Source: Eimeria necatrix (lineage: Eukaryota > Apicomplexa > Conoidasida > Eucoccidiorida > Eimeriidae). Taken from it: 31,428 bases of DNA. A program made the translations under genes and the position numbers. Of this stretch, positions 1 through 7,744 are shown piece after piece. The stretch is taken from the NCBI RefSeq assembly GCF_000499385.1, contig NW_013654800.1:1-31428 (forward strand), written 5' to 3'. Below the pieces are notes generated by a model. It saw only the letters and a list, made by a program, of their open reading frames with translations, made no database searches and was not told the DNA's origin. Position 1 is the first letter of the stretch. Each line of letters begins with the position of its first letter.

Positions 1-68
1 AGGTAGAGCGGCAGACTGTAGACGTTGCAGTTATCTGTTGGTCCCTGGTTCGATTCCGGGTTGCCGGA
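1..68 (+). tRNA. tRNA-Tyr (GTA), 5'-truncated by window edge, with 11-nt intron
   Basis: This matches the complete tRNA-Tyr at 848-931 from the D-arm onward. The window begins inside the D-loop, so the acceptor 5' strand and A box are missing. The anticodon GTA is at 18-20. An intron of 11 nt sits at 22-32, one base 3' of the anticodon, the canonical position for eukaryotic nuclear tRNA introns. The T-arm with its B-box core is intact, and the acceptor 3' strand ends at 67 with discriminator A at 68. A TTTT run at 71-74 would serve as RNA polymerase III terminator. The intron differs from that of the second copy at one base. The gene is probably complete outside the window. Confidence 0.9.
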
Positions 69-847
69 TGTTTTCGCTTTATCTGCTGCTCCGCACCAGC
101 AAGATCTCGCAATGTGGAGATGCGCAGAGGCATGCACGGCATATTCGGTCGGGGAAAGGAAAACTGTTAATGCCTTCCATCTCAAACAGGGAGTGACACA
201 CATACCGGCGATCACATTATGAAAAGATGAAACACAGTAAATCGCGGGATGACGCTTGTCACATGCGCTCACTTTTCTGAGGTTTCCTCTAGACTGACAC
301 GCAAAGAGAGCTTCTTCTCCACGAACCCACGAGCACCTCAAAGTCTCGGCTGTCTCTTTTTTCCCTTGAATTTATTTCTTCCACTGTGGCGCATACGCGT
401 GTACTGTACTGTCTTTGGTTTTGTTTGCAGTCCCCTCCGTAACAGTCGCTTTCCGTCACTTTGCCTCTGTGGCAACTTCCGTCGCTGTGGCCGTGTCTGT
501 GCCTGCATCAAAGCATCTTTCCCTTTTCGCCAACGCTTGCGTCAGTCTGTAATCCACGGCAGTCTTCGTGGACCTTTGTTCCTTCTCAGTAGTGTCTGTA
601 TCCCTAAAGCTCCGATCCTGTACACACTTCCTTCTGTCTCTGTCAGTGTCTGTGCCTAACGTCGCGGTGTCCTAAATTACTAGTAGTCATATACGGCCAC
701 GCCCAGTGGTTGACTGTTGGGGTTATGTTGCTCTGTCGAAAGGACTGCTGCTTAGATCCAGTCAATTGTGTATCGCATCAAGCGCATTCCCTTGATACCT
801 CTATGAAGGCAGTGGAGCAAGATGTGAGAAGCGGGTGTGCGGGCCTA
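69..847. other. Spacer between the two tRNA-Tyr genes; no gene seen
   Basis: No convincing gene was found. The stretch 300-660 is pyrimidine-rich with imperfect CTGTG/GTCTGT iterations, and its 136-codon open frame (249-659) is the kind that such composition produces. Patches just downstream of each tRNA look alike: AACTGT followed by AATGCCT or CATTGCCT occurs near 160-175 and near 1010-1022. This suggests that the tRNA and its flank were duplicated together and then diverged. Confidence 0.5.
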
Positions 848-931
848 CCGGCAATAGCTCAGTTGGTAGAGCGGCAGACTGTAGAGGTTGCAGTTATCTG
901 TTGGTCCCTGGTTCGATTCCGGGTTGCCGGA
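848..931 (+). tRNA. tRNA-Tyr (GTA) with 11-nt intron
   Basis: This is a complete cloverleaf. A 7-bp acceptor stem pairs CCGGCAA (848-854) with TTGCCGG (924-930), with discriminator A at 931. The C1-G72 pair is the hallmark of archaeal and eukaryotic tRNA-Tyr. The anticodon stem is 874-878 with 897-901, and the anticodon GTA is at 881-883. An 11-nt intron at 885-895 follows base 37, as in other eukaryotic tRNA-Tyr genes, and would need the tRNA splicing endonuclease. The T stem is 907-911 with 919-923 and has one G-U pair. The B box GGTTCGATTCC and the A-box-like D arm are present, and TTTT at 961-964 is the likely pol III terminator. No other RNA gene lies nearby except the upstream copy. Confidence 0.96.
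885..895 (+). other. tRNA-Tyr intron
   Basis: These eleven bases between anticodon-loop position 37 and the last loop base interrupt an otherwise canonical 7-base loop. The matching intron in the upstream copy is 22-32 and differs only at its second base (C there, G here). Eukaryotic tRNA-Tyr genes very often carry introns at this site. Confidence 0.85.
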
Positions 932-1964
932 CAATGCGCCTCTGACCGCGGTTTCCCGCCTTTTGAACTGAGCAATGTCATGGACGGGGTATGCTGCTGG
1001 AGCAAGGTAAACTGTCATTGCCTCTGATATACAGGAAAGGGGTGTCAGACAGCCTGACGAAAGACAGGCCGGCAACCATGTTCTCTGCTATTATGAAACG
1101 CGACGAAGCAAACTGTCATTTTCTTACGTCTCCAACAAAAGAGTGATGGAAAAAAAAATCAATCACATTCTCTGAAATCATAAAATACAGCAAATAGTGG
1201 GTTGCTGCCACTTAGTTTTTCATCACGGAACAGATGTACCGTCTAGTGTTAAATCTTTTCGTGATAATGCGGAGCGAATTTGATGCATTTACCTATAGCA
1301 GGTACGCGTTCACTGCTACGCCAGACCTTGTCTCCTGTAAACTCGACGCCGCGCCTTTTGCAGTCCATGCATGCTTTTCGCTGCAATTTCGCTCATTAAA
1401 CATCGCTCCGTCCTTGGTCACACAGTTTGCAAAACGCTCTTCTCAACTATGGCACTGACCTGATCCCATCAGCGAGAGAGAACAAGCACCGATCGGAGCA
1501 GTCCTGCAGGCTTCTAAGCGGGTAATTTAGAAGCACGCCAGTGAGAGGAGGCATTATGTAGTGGGCACTACAATCGGGTTTGCCTGTGACGTATAGAGGA
1601 TAGCTAACTGATGACCTATGAAAGGTTAAGACGTTGGCACGCGGATTGAGCGCTGTAACTTCTTACTAGTGAAATAGAAATGCAATTTACTAACAAATTA
1701 ACATGTATAAACTAGAAGTGCCTGCGAATGCCCTAAGATTGGGGCTGCCGAAAACACCGGCACCGGTGCGCGTTACATCCTCACCGGACCAGCAAAGCAA
1801 GAACGATAAGAAATAACTTTTATGAAATATAATTTTGAGAACTTGAAACAAAATTGCCTTTCTAATAATTCAGTTGACGTTACGAGACCGATGCGCCTGT
1901 AGAAGAGAAGATTTCATAGAGCGCCAGAGTTGAGGGTTGTGCAGCATCGTAGACGCTGTAGAGA
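932..1964. other. Intergenic sequence between tRNA-Tyr and retroelement relic
   Basis: No coding frame, RNA gene or strong repeat is supported here beyond the pol III terminator at 961-964. A segment at about 1553-1602 has loose similarity to about 3103-3153 on the other side of the retroelement relic, which could be eroded LTR sequence (see findings). Confidence 0.4.
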
Positions 1965-2956
1965 ACGCAGTGTACTACAGAGCTTCTGGCGGACCGTCTT
2001 ATCCGCTACCACGGCTTTGCGGAGGTGTTCCTATCAAACTGAGATCGCGGCTTCCTATCGGACCTCTGGGAACAACTATGTCGCCGTTTCAACGTAAGGG
2101 GCGCCATGTCCTCGTTCTACCATCCCCAGAGCGACGGTTAAACTGAGAGGGTTAATCGCACACTGGAGCAGATGCTTCGTACCTACATCCAATCTGACGA
2201 AAAAAGCGAGTGGGTGAGCTTGCGTCCGGCCCTGGAACTTGCTTAGAATATGACAAGCCATTCATCCACCGAGCTTTCTTCCTACAATGTCATCATTGGC
2301 GAGAATCCGCTAACTGTTGCGAATTTTGATATCGTAGGCGCGTTAGCCCCTACGCTCACTCCTCCGATAACTAAGCTTTTCCGGCAGCTCTGCGACGCAG
2401 CACAGAATTACATCTTGAAGGCAAAATGGCAGCAGAAGTACTACGCGGACACAAAGCGTTGAGCCGTGGAGTATGCAATGGGCGACAATGCCTGTGTCAG
2501 TAAGAAGCATCTACCGGCTTTGAACAGGTGCCTTAAGCTCGATCCCCATTTCTGAGGACCCTTTGAAGTCATCGAACGTATAGGGGCCGTCGCTTACTGT
2601 CTTGCTCTGCCTCCCACATATTAATGCCACAACGCTTTCCATGTTTCGCAGTTAGCTCCCCATCACCCCCGCCCTCCCGGATTGGTGTTCCCCAGGAAGC
2701 TGACGCCACCTGGTCGCCTATCCGCGATGCGGCAGGCAGCCTAATAGAGGAGCATGAGTTAGATTATATCATGGACCAGCGCGGCTTGGGAGCCGACGCC
2801 CAGTGCCTCGTCAAGTGGCGCGGAACCCCTGAAGATCAAGCCACATGGGAGCCCGCTCACCACCTCACAGGATGCCCGGCTTTGCTTCATGCTTGGCACC
2901 GCCGCCAGCTAAGACATCTCCAGGATCGACACCATGCTGCTCCTCCCGAGACGTAG
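1965..2956 (+). pseudogene. Degenerate Ty3/gypsy chromovirus: integrase C-terminal part plus chromodomain
   Basis: One frame from about 1965 to 2660 reads as the second half of a Ty3/gypsy integrase. It shows an HGF-like block, an SSFYHPQSDG-type motif ending near 2138 and an RVNRTLEQMLR-type helix. Next come the SST..YNVIIG-type segment of the core domain and a GPFEV..I..VAY-type C-terminal domain. Stop codons break that frame at 2040, 2139, 2244, 2460, 2553 and 2622. After a frameshift before about 2740, another frame (open 2624-2956, stop TAG) carries a chromodomain at about 2753-2899 with the aromatic core YIM...CLVKWRG....ATWEP. Integrase followed by a chromodomain is diagnostic of chromoviruses. 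Gag, protease, reverse transcriptase and RNase H are absent upstream, so this is a 5'-deleted relic and not an active element. The family call is firm; the exact ends are not known. Confidence 0.9.
2753..2899 (+). other. Chromodomain region of the retroelement relic
   Basis: About 49 codons fit a chromodomain: an initial Ile/Leu-rich strand, Tyr-Ile at the first aromatic position, Leu-Val-Lys-Trp-Arg-Gly in the middle strand, Thr-Trp-Glu-Pro after it, and a C-terminal helix ending in Leu-His-Ala-Trp-His. In chromoviruses this integrase-fused module reads histone marks and biases insertion toward heterochromatin. This part is free of stops, unlike the integrase core before it. Confidence 0.85.
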
Positions 2957-4184
2957 CGGCTTGGGTCCCTGAGCTCCCGCCGCCCGCAGGGGGGAGGGAG
3001 CGCTGCGCCTCATGTCATTAGCTTTAGAAGAGAATAGAGATTGAAAAGGCAGAAATAATGTGTTCTGGGTAGGCTGGTTCAGTGCAGCAAGGGGGGAAGT
3101 TGTGGTGCGCAGGCACTATAAGCGGGCTTGCTGGTAACCTTGAGAAGGCAGCTATGTAGTGCACAGCACCTTCTGCCGCAACTACGTTGCTAGCTGGCCC
3201 ACGAATAGGGCACCCTTTGAAAATCCCCCTACTTTCAACGCATCTCTCATGAAACAACTACCAAAGCGTCAACGAAATCAGTCATCTCCTTGAGTTCTCA
3301 ATCCGATTTACCTAAAAGTCCCCCCACTCAGCCTTCTTTTTTACTTGGCCCTGTCGTGCGGTGGCCCGCACCACAGGGCGCTATCGCCAGCGCCAATCTT
3401 AGGGCTGCGCACTATTGTTGCTATGCTGACCGTGCGCCAGTAATCTGATCATGCTTGCCTTTTAGCTCACTTTCTTCTCCCTTCAAAGCATTGTATCTCA
3501 CTCCCCACCCTAATAAATAGCACATGGATCGTTTTGCCATCAGATGCCCTGTTACCCCTTCCATGCCCACCTAAATGCTGGGCTGTCAGCGTTTCGCTGT
3601 AGCTTATACATTGCACTCTCCTTGGCCTTCATATTGCTGTTTGTGGGGCACTTGCCCTCGCCGCCACTGGGCTGGCATCTGCCCTCTGCAAGCAGTGTGC
3701 GCATCGTTGCACGATGCTGCTGTTTCATAGCGACAGCACACTAAGCAGCCTTTCTAGCGGTTTGTATTGCAGCTCCTGGAGGTTAAATATGTTGCTAAGG
3801 TACGTGATGCGTCGCTGGAGGTGCTACAGGCGCCTTCAGCTCGATGCAACAACTCGCTCGGCATTTGTTTCGGAGAGCTAGCATGCAGACTGCCTTGATA
3901 TTGACCTCTGCCTCCCTCTGAACAATTTCCGGAGGGTCCACCAAATCCGATACGGACAAAGTGACCCTTTGCATATTGCAGCTTTCAGCAGTCACACTGT
4001 TTTGTACGCCGTGTCGACACGCTTAAAGACGAACGCGACCAAGGCAACATAAGCATTGCCTTACCTGTAAAAGCAGCAGCCCTAGTTCGTCAGGTAAACA
4101 GCCTGGACGGATTATTTGCAACGCCCGTGGCAGCACATTTTGACAAGATTCGGATTTTGTGGGTTTGCTGTGGTTGTCTGCGAG
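2957..4184. other. Sequence after the retroelement; no gene supported
   Basis: Apart from the purine tract, no gene is supported. The first few hundred bases may be the remains of a 3' LTR, since a TATA-like CACTATAAGC lies at about 3113-3122. No terminal dinucleotides or target-site duplication could be assigned. The open frames here (3024-3257 minus, 3544-3744 plus, 3795-3995 minus) are short and unremarkable. Confidence 0.35.
2988..3000 (+). other. Candidate polypurine tract of the retroelement
   Basis: A 13-nt uninterrupted purine run, almost all G, lies about 30 bp after the chromodomain stop. That is the expected place for the plus-strand primer just inside a 3' LTR. I could not define an LTR start after it with confidence. 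Confidence 0.4.
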
Positions 4185-4912
4185 CTGGAAGACCTTGACG
4201 GGAAGGTTCAATGCGAAATGCATGCCGTTCCTGGAAGATGTGAGGATGCTCACTTGGAGTGCCGTTGCCAATATTTGTGCCGACAGAAACTTCGCTTCTG
4301 TGAGTTGCGTGTGGCTCAGCAAGTAAGTGTGATACGCAGTCAAAACATGCACGGCGAGAAGCCGGAGAACATTCACAACACCACCCTAAACTACACGCCA
4401 ACTACGTAGTGGAAGAGACGTTAAGTCGAAAGTAAGTAGGTCACAGCGATTACGACCAAAACCTACAGCCGCAATGGGTTTGCTAAGGTCCTTGAAAAAG
4501 CAGGCATTAAAAGAAGCAGAAGGTTCACTATGACCTGATGAAGAATGGCAGACGAGCGGGGAACGGCAAAGGCGAGGCCAAAATTTTCCTTGCCACAGTA
4601 GCAGCCCAGTAGGTCGTGGAAAAGAACACACAGCATCAGCAAAATCGACAGCGCTAGGAACAGCCAAACTTGTTGGTAGAAGTTACGCTTGAACAAGCGC
4701 AACAGGCATTCCCGCCGCAACGAAGGCTGCTGTCTTCGCTCTTGCAGAAAATGCTGAAGGTGCTGGGATTTGCGCACTTGCAAATGAACATTTTCAACCA
4801 CAATATGATGGCATCATCAATACTGGAACGCCTCATGATAGCAGTCATTGCCCGTGCAGCAGCAACCACCGTCGTCGAGGCACCCCAATTTAACCACTGC
4901 GGGCAAAGCTGA
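4185..4912 (+). CDS. Weak candidate spliced gene, convergent with the RING-H2 gene
   Basis: I do not recognise this protein. Three open segments share phase 0 and have usable splice sites. The first is 4185-4322, preceded by a TG-rich tract ending GAG and followed by a perfect GTAAGT donor; its 46 codons are Cys-rich. The second is 4552-4608, with a GTAGGT donor. The third is 4658-4912, ending in TGA, with an amphipathic Leu/Met/Ala-rich tail. The last intron would be only 49 nt and no initiator ATG was located. Minus-strand frames are also open here (4463-4801, with hydrophobic runs but a GTG start), so strand choice is not secure. If real, the gene would converge tail-to-tail with the minus-strand gene ending at 4993. 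Confidence 0.2.
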
Positions 4913-4992
4913 AGTGCCCGCATCTAAAGCTGCTGCTATTGCCAACGCTAGCTTAAATAACAGCGGCAGCACCTGCCTCTGCATCAGACATC

Positions 4993-6930
4993 CTAAGAGA
5001 TAGCTTCTGTATGAGGCGAAGCCGTGCACTGCACGGGCCATTTGCAAATGGGGCACACGTCACTTTGCTGCAACCACGTATCTACGCAGCTCACATGGAA
5101 AAAATGAAGACAGGGAAGGAAACGCACTATTTGAGCCTCCACAAAAGAATCCAAACAGATGGCACATTTTTCTTTGTCATCTTCCTCCCCAACCTGACCG
5201 CTGCTACTGCTGCCACTGCTGCGCTCGCCGCTATTGCAACACGTCGCAGAGGCAGCAGTGGTGAGGGGCGCTGATGTCCTGTGTTTGAAAGGAAGAGTCG
5301 GTAGCTGCTGCAGCACGTGAAGCGGGGTTCCTCGCTGCTGCTGCGGTTGTTGCCATAAGTCCATCTCCGCCCACAACTGCTGCTGTTGCAGCGACACTAA
5401 CACTTGATCAAACGCACCATCAGCCGCTTCTCCTGATGTGGCTGTTGCTACTACAGAACCTGTTGCACTCCGCTGCAACTGCCGCTGCCATGGCAGCATT
5501 GTCCTCCTAATCCGGCGGCGGGAAACAACACGGTGAGCAGCAGTGGCAGCAGCAGAGCCTGCAGCTAGGTTCTGCTGTGATCTCACTGTCCCAGCTAACG
5601 GATGCTGCTGATGCCGGAGCTGCTGCTGAACTTGCTGTTGGTGCTGCAGCAGTTGCAGTTGGTGTGGGAGACCCTGTGGAATCACGAGGTATGGCAGCAA
5701 GTCCGTTGGCTCGAGACCAGTAGACCTGAGTCCCGAAACGGCCTCGTCCATTGCAGGAGCCGCAGCAGCACGGTTTGTTGCAGCTGCAGCTAGGTGTCCT
5801 TCAGCGGTAACTGCTGCTGGAGGAAAGGTACGGTGGCTCATCCGTGTGGCAGACCTTTCGTCCCGGCCAATTTCGCCCCACAAAAATGCTGCGGTATCTC
5901 GATCGCAGATTGTCTCGTGCTGCAGGCGCTGCTGCTGCTGATCCGCAGCGAACACAGATGCCCGCGCCGAGGTAGGGGCTCTAAAGCCACATAGCTCAGG
6001 CTCGTCATCACTTGAATCGACGCTGACACCTTCCACGGTTGTTGCAGCAGCAGATGCTGGGGCGGAGCTGGCAGAAGCTGCCGTCGGTGACAACCTAAAG
6101 CCTCCCGCAGCCTCTACCGTTGTTGCCTCTGCCGTTTCCGCTGCCCCTCTGGGGCTGCAGGGCAAAAGGCGAATTGGAAGTAGCGGACTCTGCTGGTGCC
6201 GCTGATGCGATGGCGCTCCACGAAGAGAGTAGTCGAATGGTAAAGGTGTGCTTCTGCCGCTATCGTTGGCTCTCCTCGGGCAGCCGTTATGATGCACTCC
6301 AAGTAGTCGCTCTGCTTCCGAGTCCGTTGCTGCTACTGGTGCGGCATCTCTTCTGCCAATAAAAAGACAGTCATCGTCCTCTTCACTGTCAAGGTCAATT
6401 AGTTCCCTGACGGCACTGCTGTTACTGCTGCACCTGTCGTTGCTGTTTGCCCCGTCACCGTACCCACTAGCCATACTTGCTGCGCAGACGCGTCTGTCTT
6501 GCGATCTGGGGCTAGTACTACTGCATCTCGTGCTGCTCTTTCTGCTACTCGCGCCATCACTTGTCTTCGCCGTCTCCTCACCCTCAGTTGCGGACAACTC
6601 AGATGCTTTGGCAGGGCAAAGGTGCTTGGAGTGTTGTCCTCGGCTATTACTTCTGCTTCTGCTACTATTGCCACTGCCGCTGTCCCTGTCGCAGCTCCTT
6701 GGACTTCTCAGCATCGAGCGGCAGTCAGTCACGCCACTGCTGCTGTCGCATCTGCTGTCCGCGGTTTTGCTGTTCTTGCTGCTACTGCCGACGCTGCCGC
6801 TGTTGCTGCCAAAGGGACGCGCCGCTGGCCTAGCCAACTCACACACAAACTGGACGTTCCTGCGGCCCCTGTGCTCGTTGTAAATGTGATTGAAAGAATC
6901 GGCCTGCCGTGTGCTATTTCTGCTGTAGCT
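4993..6930 (-). CDS. RING-H2 E3 ubiquitin ligase with low-complexity body and SUMO-interaction-like motifs (5' end unresolved)
   Basis: This frame is open from a stop at 6931-6933 to TAG at 4993-4995. Counting residues from 6846, the C-terminus carries a RING-H2 domain. Its ligands are C561, C564, C579, H581, H584, C587, C598 and C601 (C3H2C3, about 5044-5166), preceded by an acidic EEDDKEK linker. Such domains bind zinc and recruit E2 enzymes for ubiquitin transfer. Arkadia-like ligases share the extreme C-terminal RING-H2 placement. The rest is Ser-rich (1-145), Ala-rich, then Gln-rich (about 302-308, 396-414, 486-504), as in many Eimeria proteins. Residues 148-159 (ELIDLDSEEDDD) resemble a SUMO-interacting motif, and a weaker VSVDSSDDE lies at 275-283. 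There is no good initiator: position 6846 is GTG and the first in-frame ATG, at 6714, has a poor context. At least one 5' exon probably lies upstream. The function is firm as E3 ligase; the substrate is unknown. Confidence 0.85.
   Translation of the reverse strand, partial: SYSRNSTRQADSFNHIYNEHRGRRNVQFVCELARPAARPFGSNSGSVGSSSKNSKTADSRCDSSSGVTDCRSMLRSPRSCDRDSGSGNSSRSRSNSRGQHSKHLCPAKASELSATEGEETAKTSDGASSRKSSTRCSSTSPRSQDRRVCAASMASGYGDGANSNDRCSSNSSAVRELIDLDSEEDDDCLFIGRRDAAPVAATDSEAERLLGVHHNGCPRRANDSGRSTPLPFDYSLRGAPSHQRHQQSPLLPIRLLPCSPRGAAETAEATTVEAAGGFRLSPTAASASSAPASAAATTVEGVSVDSSDDEPELCGFRAPTSARASVFAADQQQQRLQHETICDRDTAAFLWGEIGRDERSATRMSHRTFPPAAVTAEGHLAAAATNRAAAAPAMDEAVSGLRSTGLEPTDLLPYLVIPQGLPHQLQLLQHQQQVQQQLRHQQHPLAGTVRSQQNLAAGSAAATAAHRVVSRRRIRRTMLPWQRQLQRSATGSVVATATSGEAADGAFDQVLVSLQQQQLWAEMDLWQQPQQQRGTPLHVLQQLPTLPFKHRTSAPLTTAASATCCNSGERSSGSSSSGQVGEEDDKEKCAICLDSFVEAQIVRFLPCLHFFHVSCVDTWLQQSDVCPICKWPVQCTASPHTEAIS
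5044..5166 (-). other. RING-H2 zinc-binding domain
   Basis: The ligand spacing is C-x2-C-x14-C-x1-H-x2-H-x2-C-x10-C-x2-C. The conserved hydrophobic residue after the first Cys pair, the LPC before the third ligand, and the Trp-Leu before the last pair (VDTWL) are all present. All eight ligands are intact, so the domain should be functional. Confidence 0.95.
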
Positions 6931-7230
6931 TCATTTCCTGCAGCCTCTGTGCGCGATAACGAGTGTTCGGCGTCAAGTTGTTTTTCGCTACATTTGAAAA
7001 ATAGTTAATGGTGTTGCTGTCGAGTTTGCTGTGGTCCTCTCACGTTGTGCTGCTGTTCGGGCTACGACTGCTGCGTCTGCTGGGAGACGCACCAGCAGCA
7101 ATCGCACACAATTTATAGAAGGGCAGCGGTCAACCCTTGCTGCTTATGATGCTTCCTCTTGGAGCGCGGCAAAACGCGAGGATCTAAGCGCCTGCTGCTC
7201 CTGCTGCTGTCCCCGCTGTTGCTCCCGCGG
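5190..7230. repeat. Interrupted CAG/CTG triplet-rich segment
   Basis: CTG/GCT/TGC triplets recur throughout on the plus strand (CAG on the minus strand), never as a long pure array. They explain the Gln, Ala, Ser and Leu runs of the RING-H2 protein. They also suppress stop codons, opening frames on the plus strand (6440-6883, 6499-7008, 7031-7570) that I treat mainly as shadows. CAG-rich coding sequence is a known feature of Eimeria genomes. The density continues about 300 bp beyond the open frame of the gene, to about 7230, which hints at an upstream exon or 5' untranslated region there. Confidence 0.8.
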
Positions 7231-7744
7231 CCGCCTTCTCTGCCACTCAACAGACAGATTCGTTGAACGTTGTTGCCCGTACTGCAATTCAGGCTGCCCT
7301 TACGCAGTTATAGCAGCCACTCTACCCCTCCGTCCATGCGCTGCAGCTGCCTTCATTCAAGGCAGACGCTGCGTTTGCTTCCTTTGCTCACGCGTATGTA
7401 CGCCTATCGCTGTTCCTGCGGCCCTCATAGCTTTAGCTCCACTCACCCTTCTCGTTGATGATAGATCGAACATTCAACTCCTAAAAATGTGTTTGTGCTG
7501 CGGACAGCCTTCTGATATGCAGAATCCTGTCCCTGCTCGACCTGCTCTTCCTGGCTCTTCGGCTCCTTAGCCTGACAGTGGTAGGGCATCTGCAGCCTTG
7601 CGTAATGCTGCCGAGAGAAGATGGGACAGTGAAATGCCCTGGAAAATTAGATGAGCTGAATAAAACCGCACGAGGACTACCATTCTTGGACGGCGGAGCC
7701 GGAAGAGCTTTAAGCGAAAGGAGCCCTAGTTGGCTGCCAACCAT
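6931..7744 (-). other. Probable 5' region of the RING-H2 gene; exons not resolved
   Basis: The minus strand here has a Gln-rich open stretch at about 7147-7299 and an ATG-started 87-codon frame at 7481-7744. Either could supply a 5' exon of the RING-H2 gene, but I found no splice pair that joins them convincingly to the frame ending at 6930. The plus strand is also open (7031-7570, GTG start, Cys/Ala-rich from CTG triplets). I cannot assign either strand with confidence. Confidence 0.3.

Noticed and set aside
249..659. 136-codon plus ORF
   Set aside because: Pyrimidine-rich low-complexity sequence; the Leu/Phe/Cys/Arg-rich product has no domain and is what the composition would give.
5602..6362. 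Several plus-strand ORFs rich in Leu, Gln or Cys
   Set aside because: Antisense shadows of the CAG-rich RING-H2 coding sequence.
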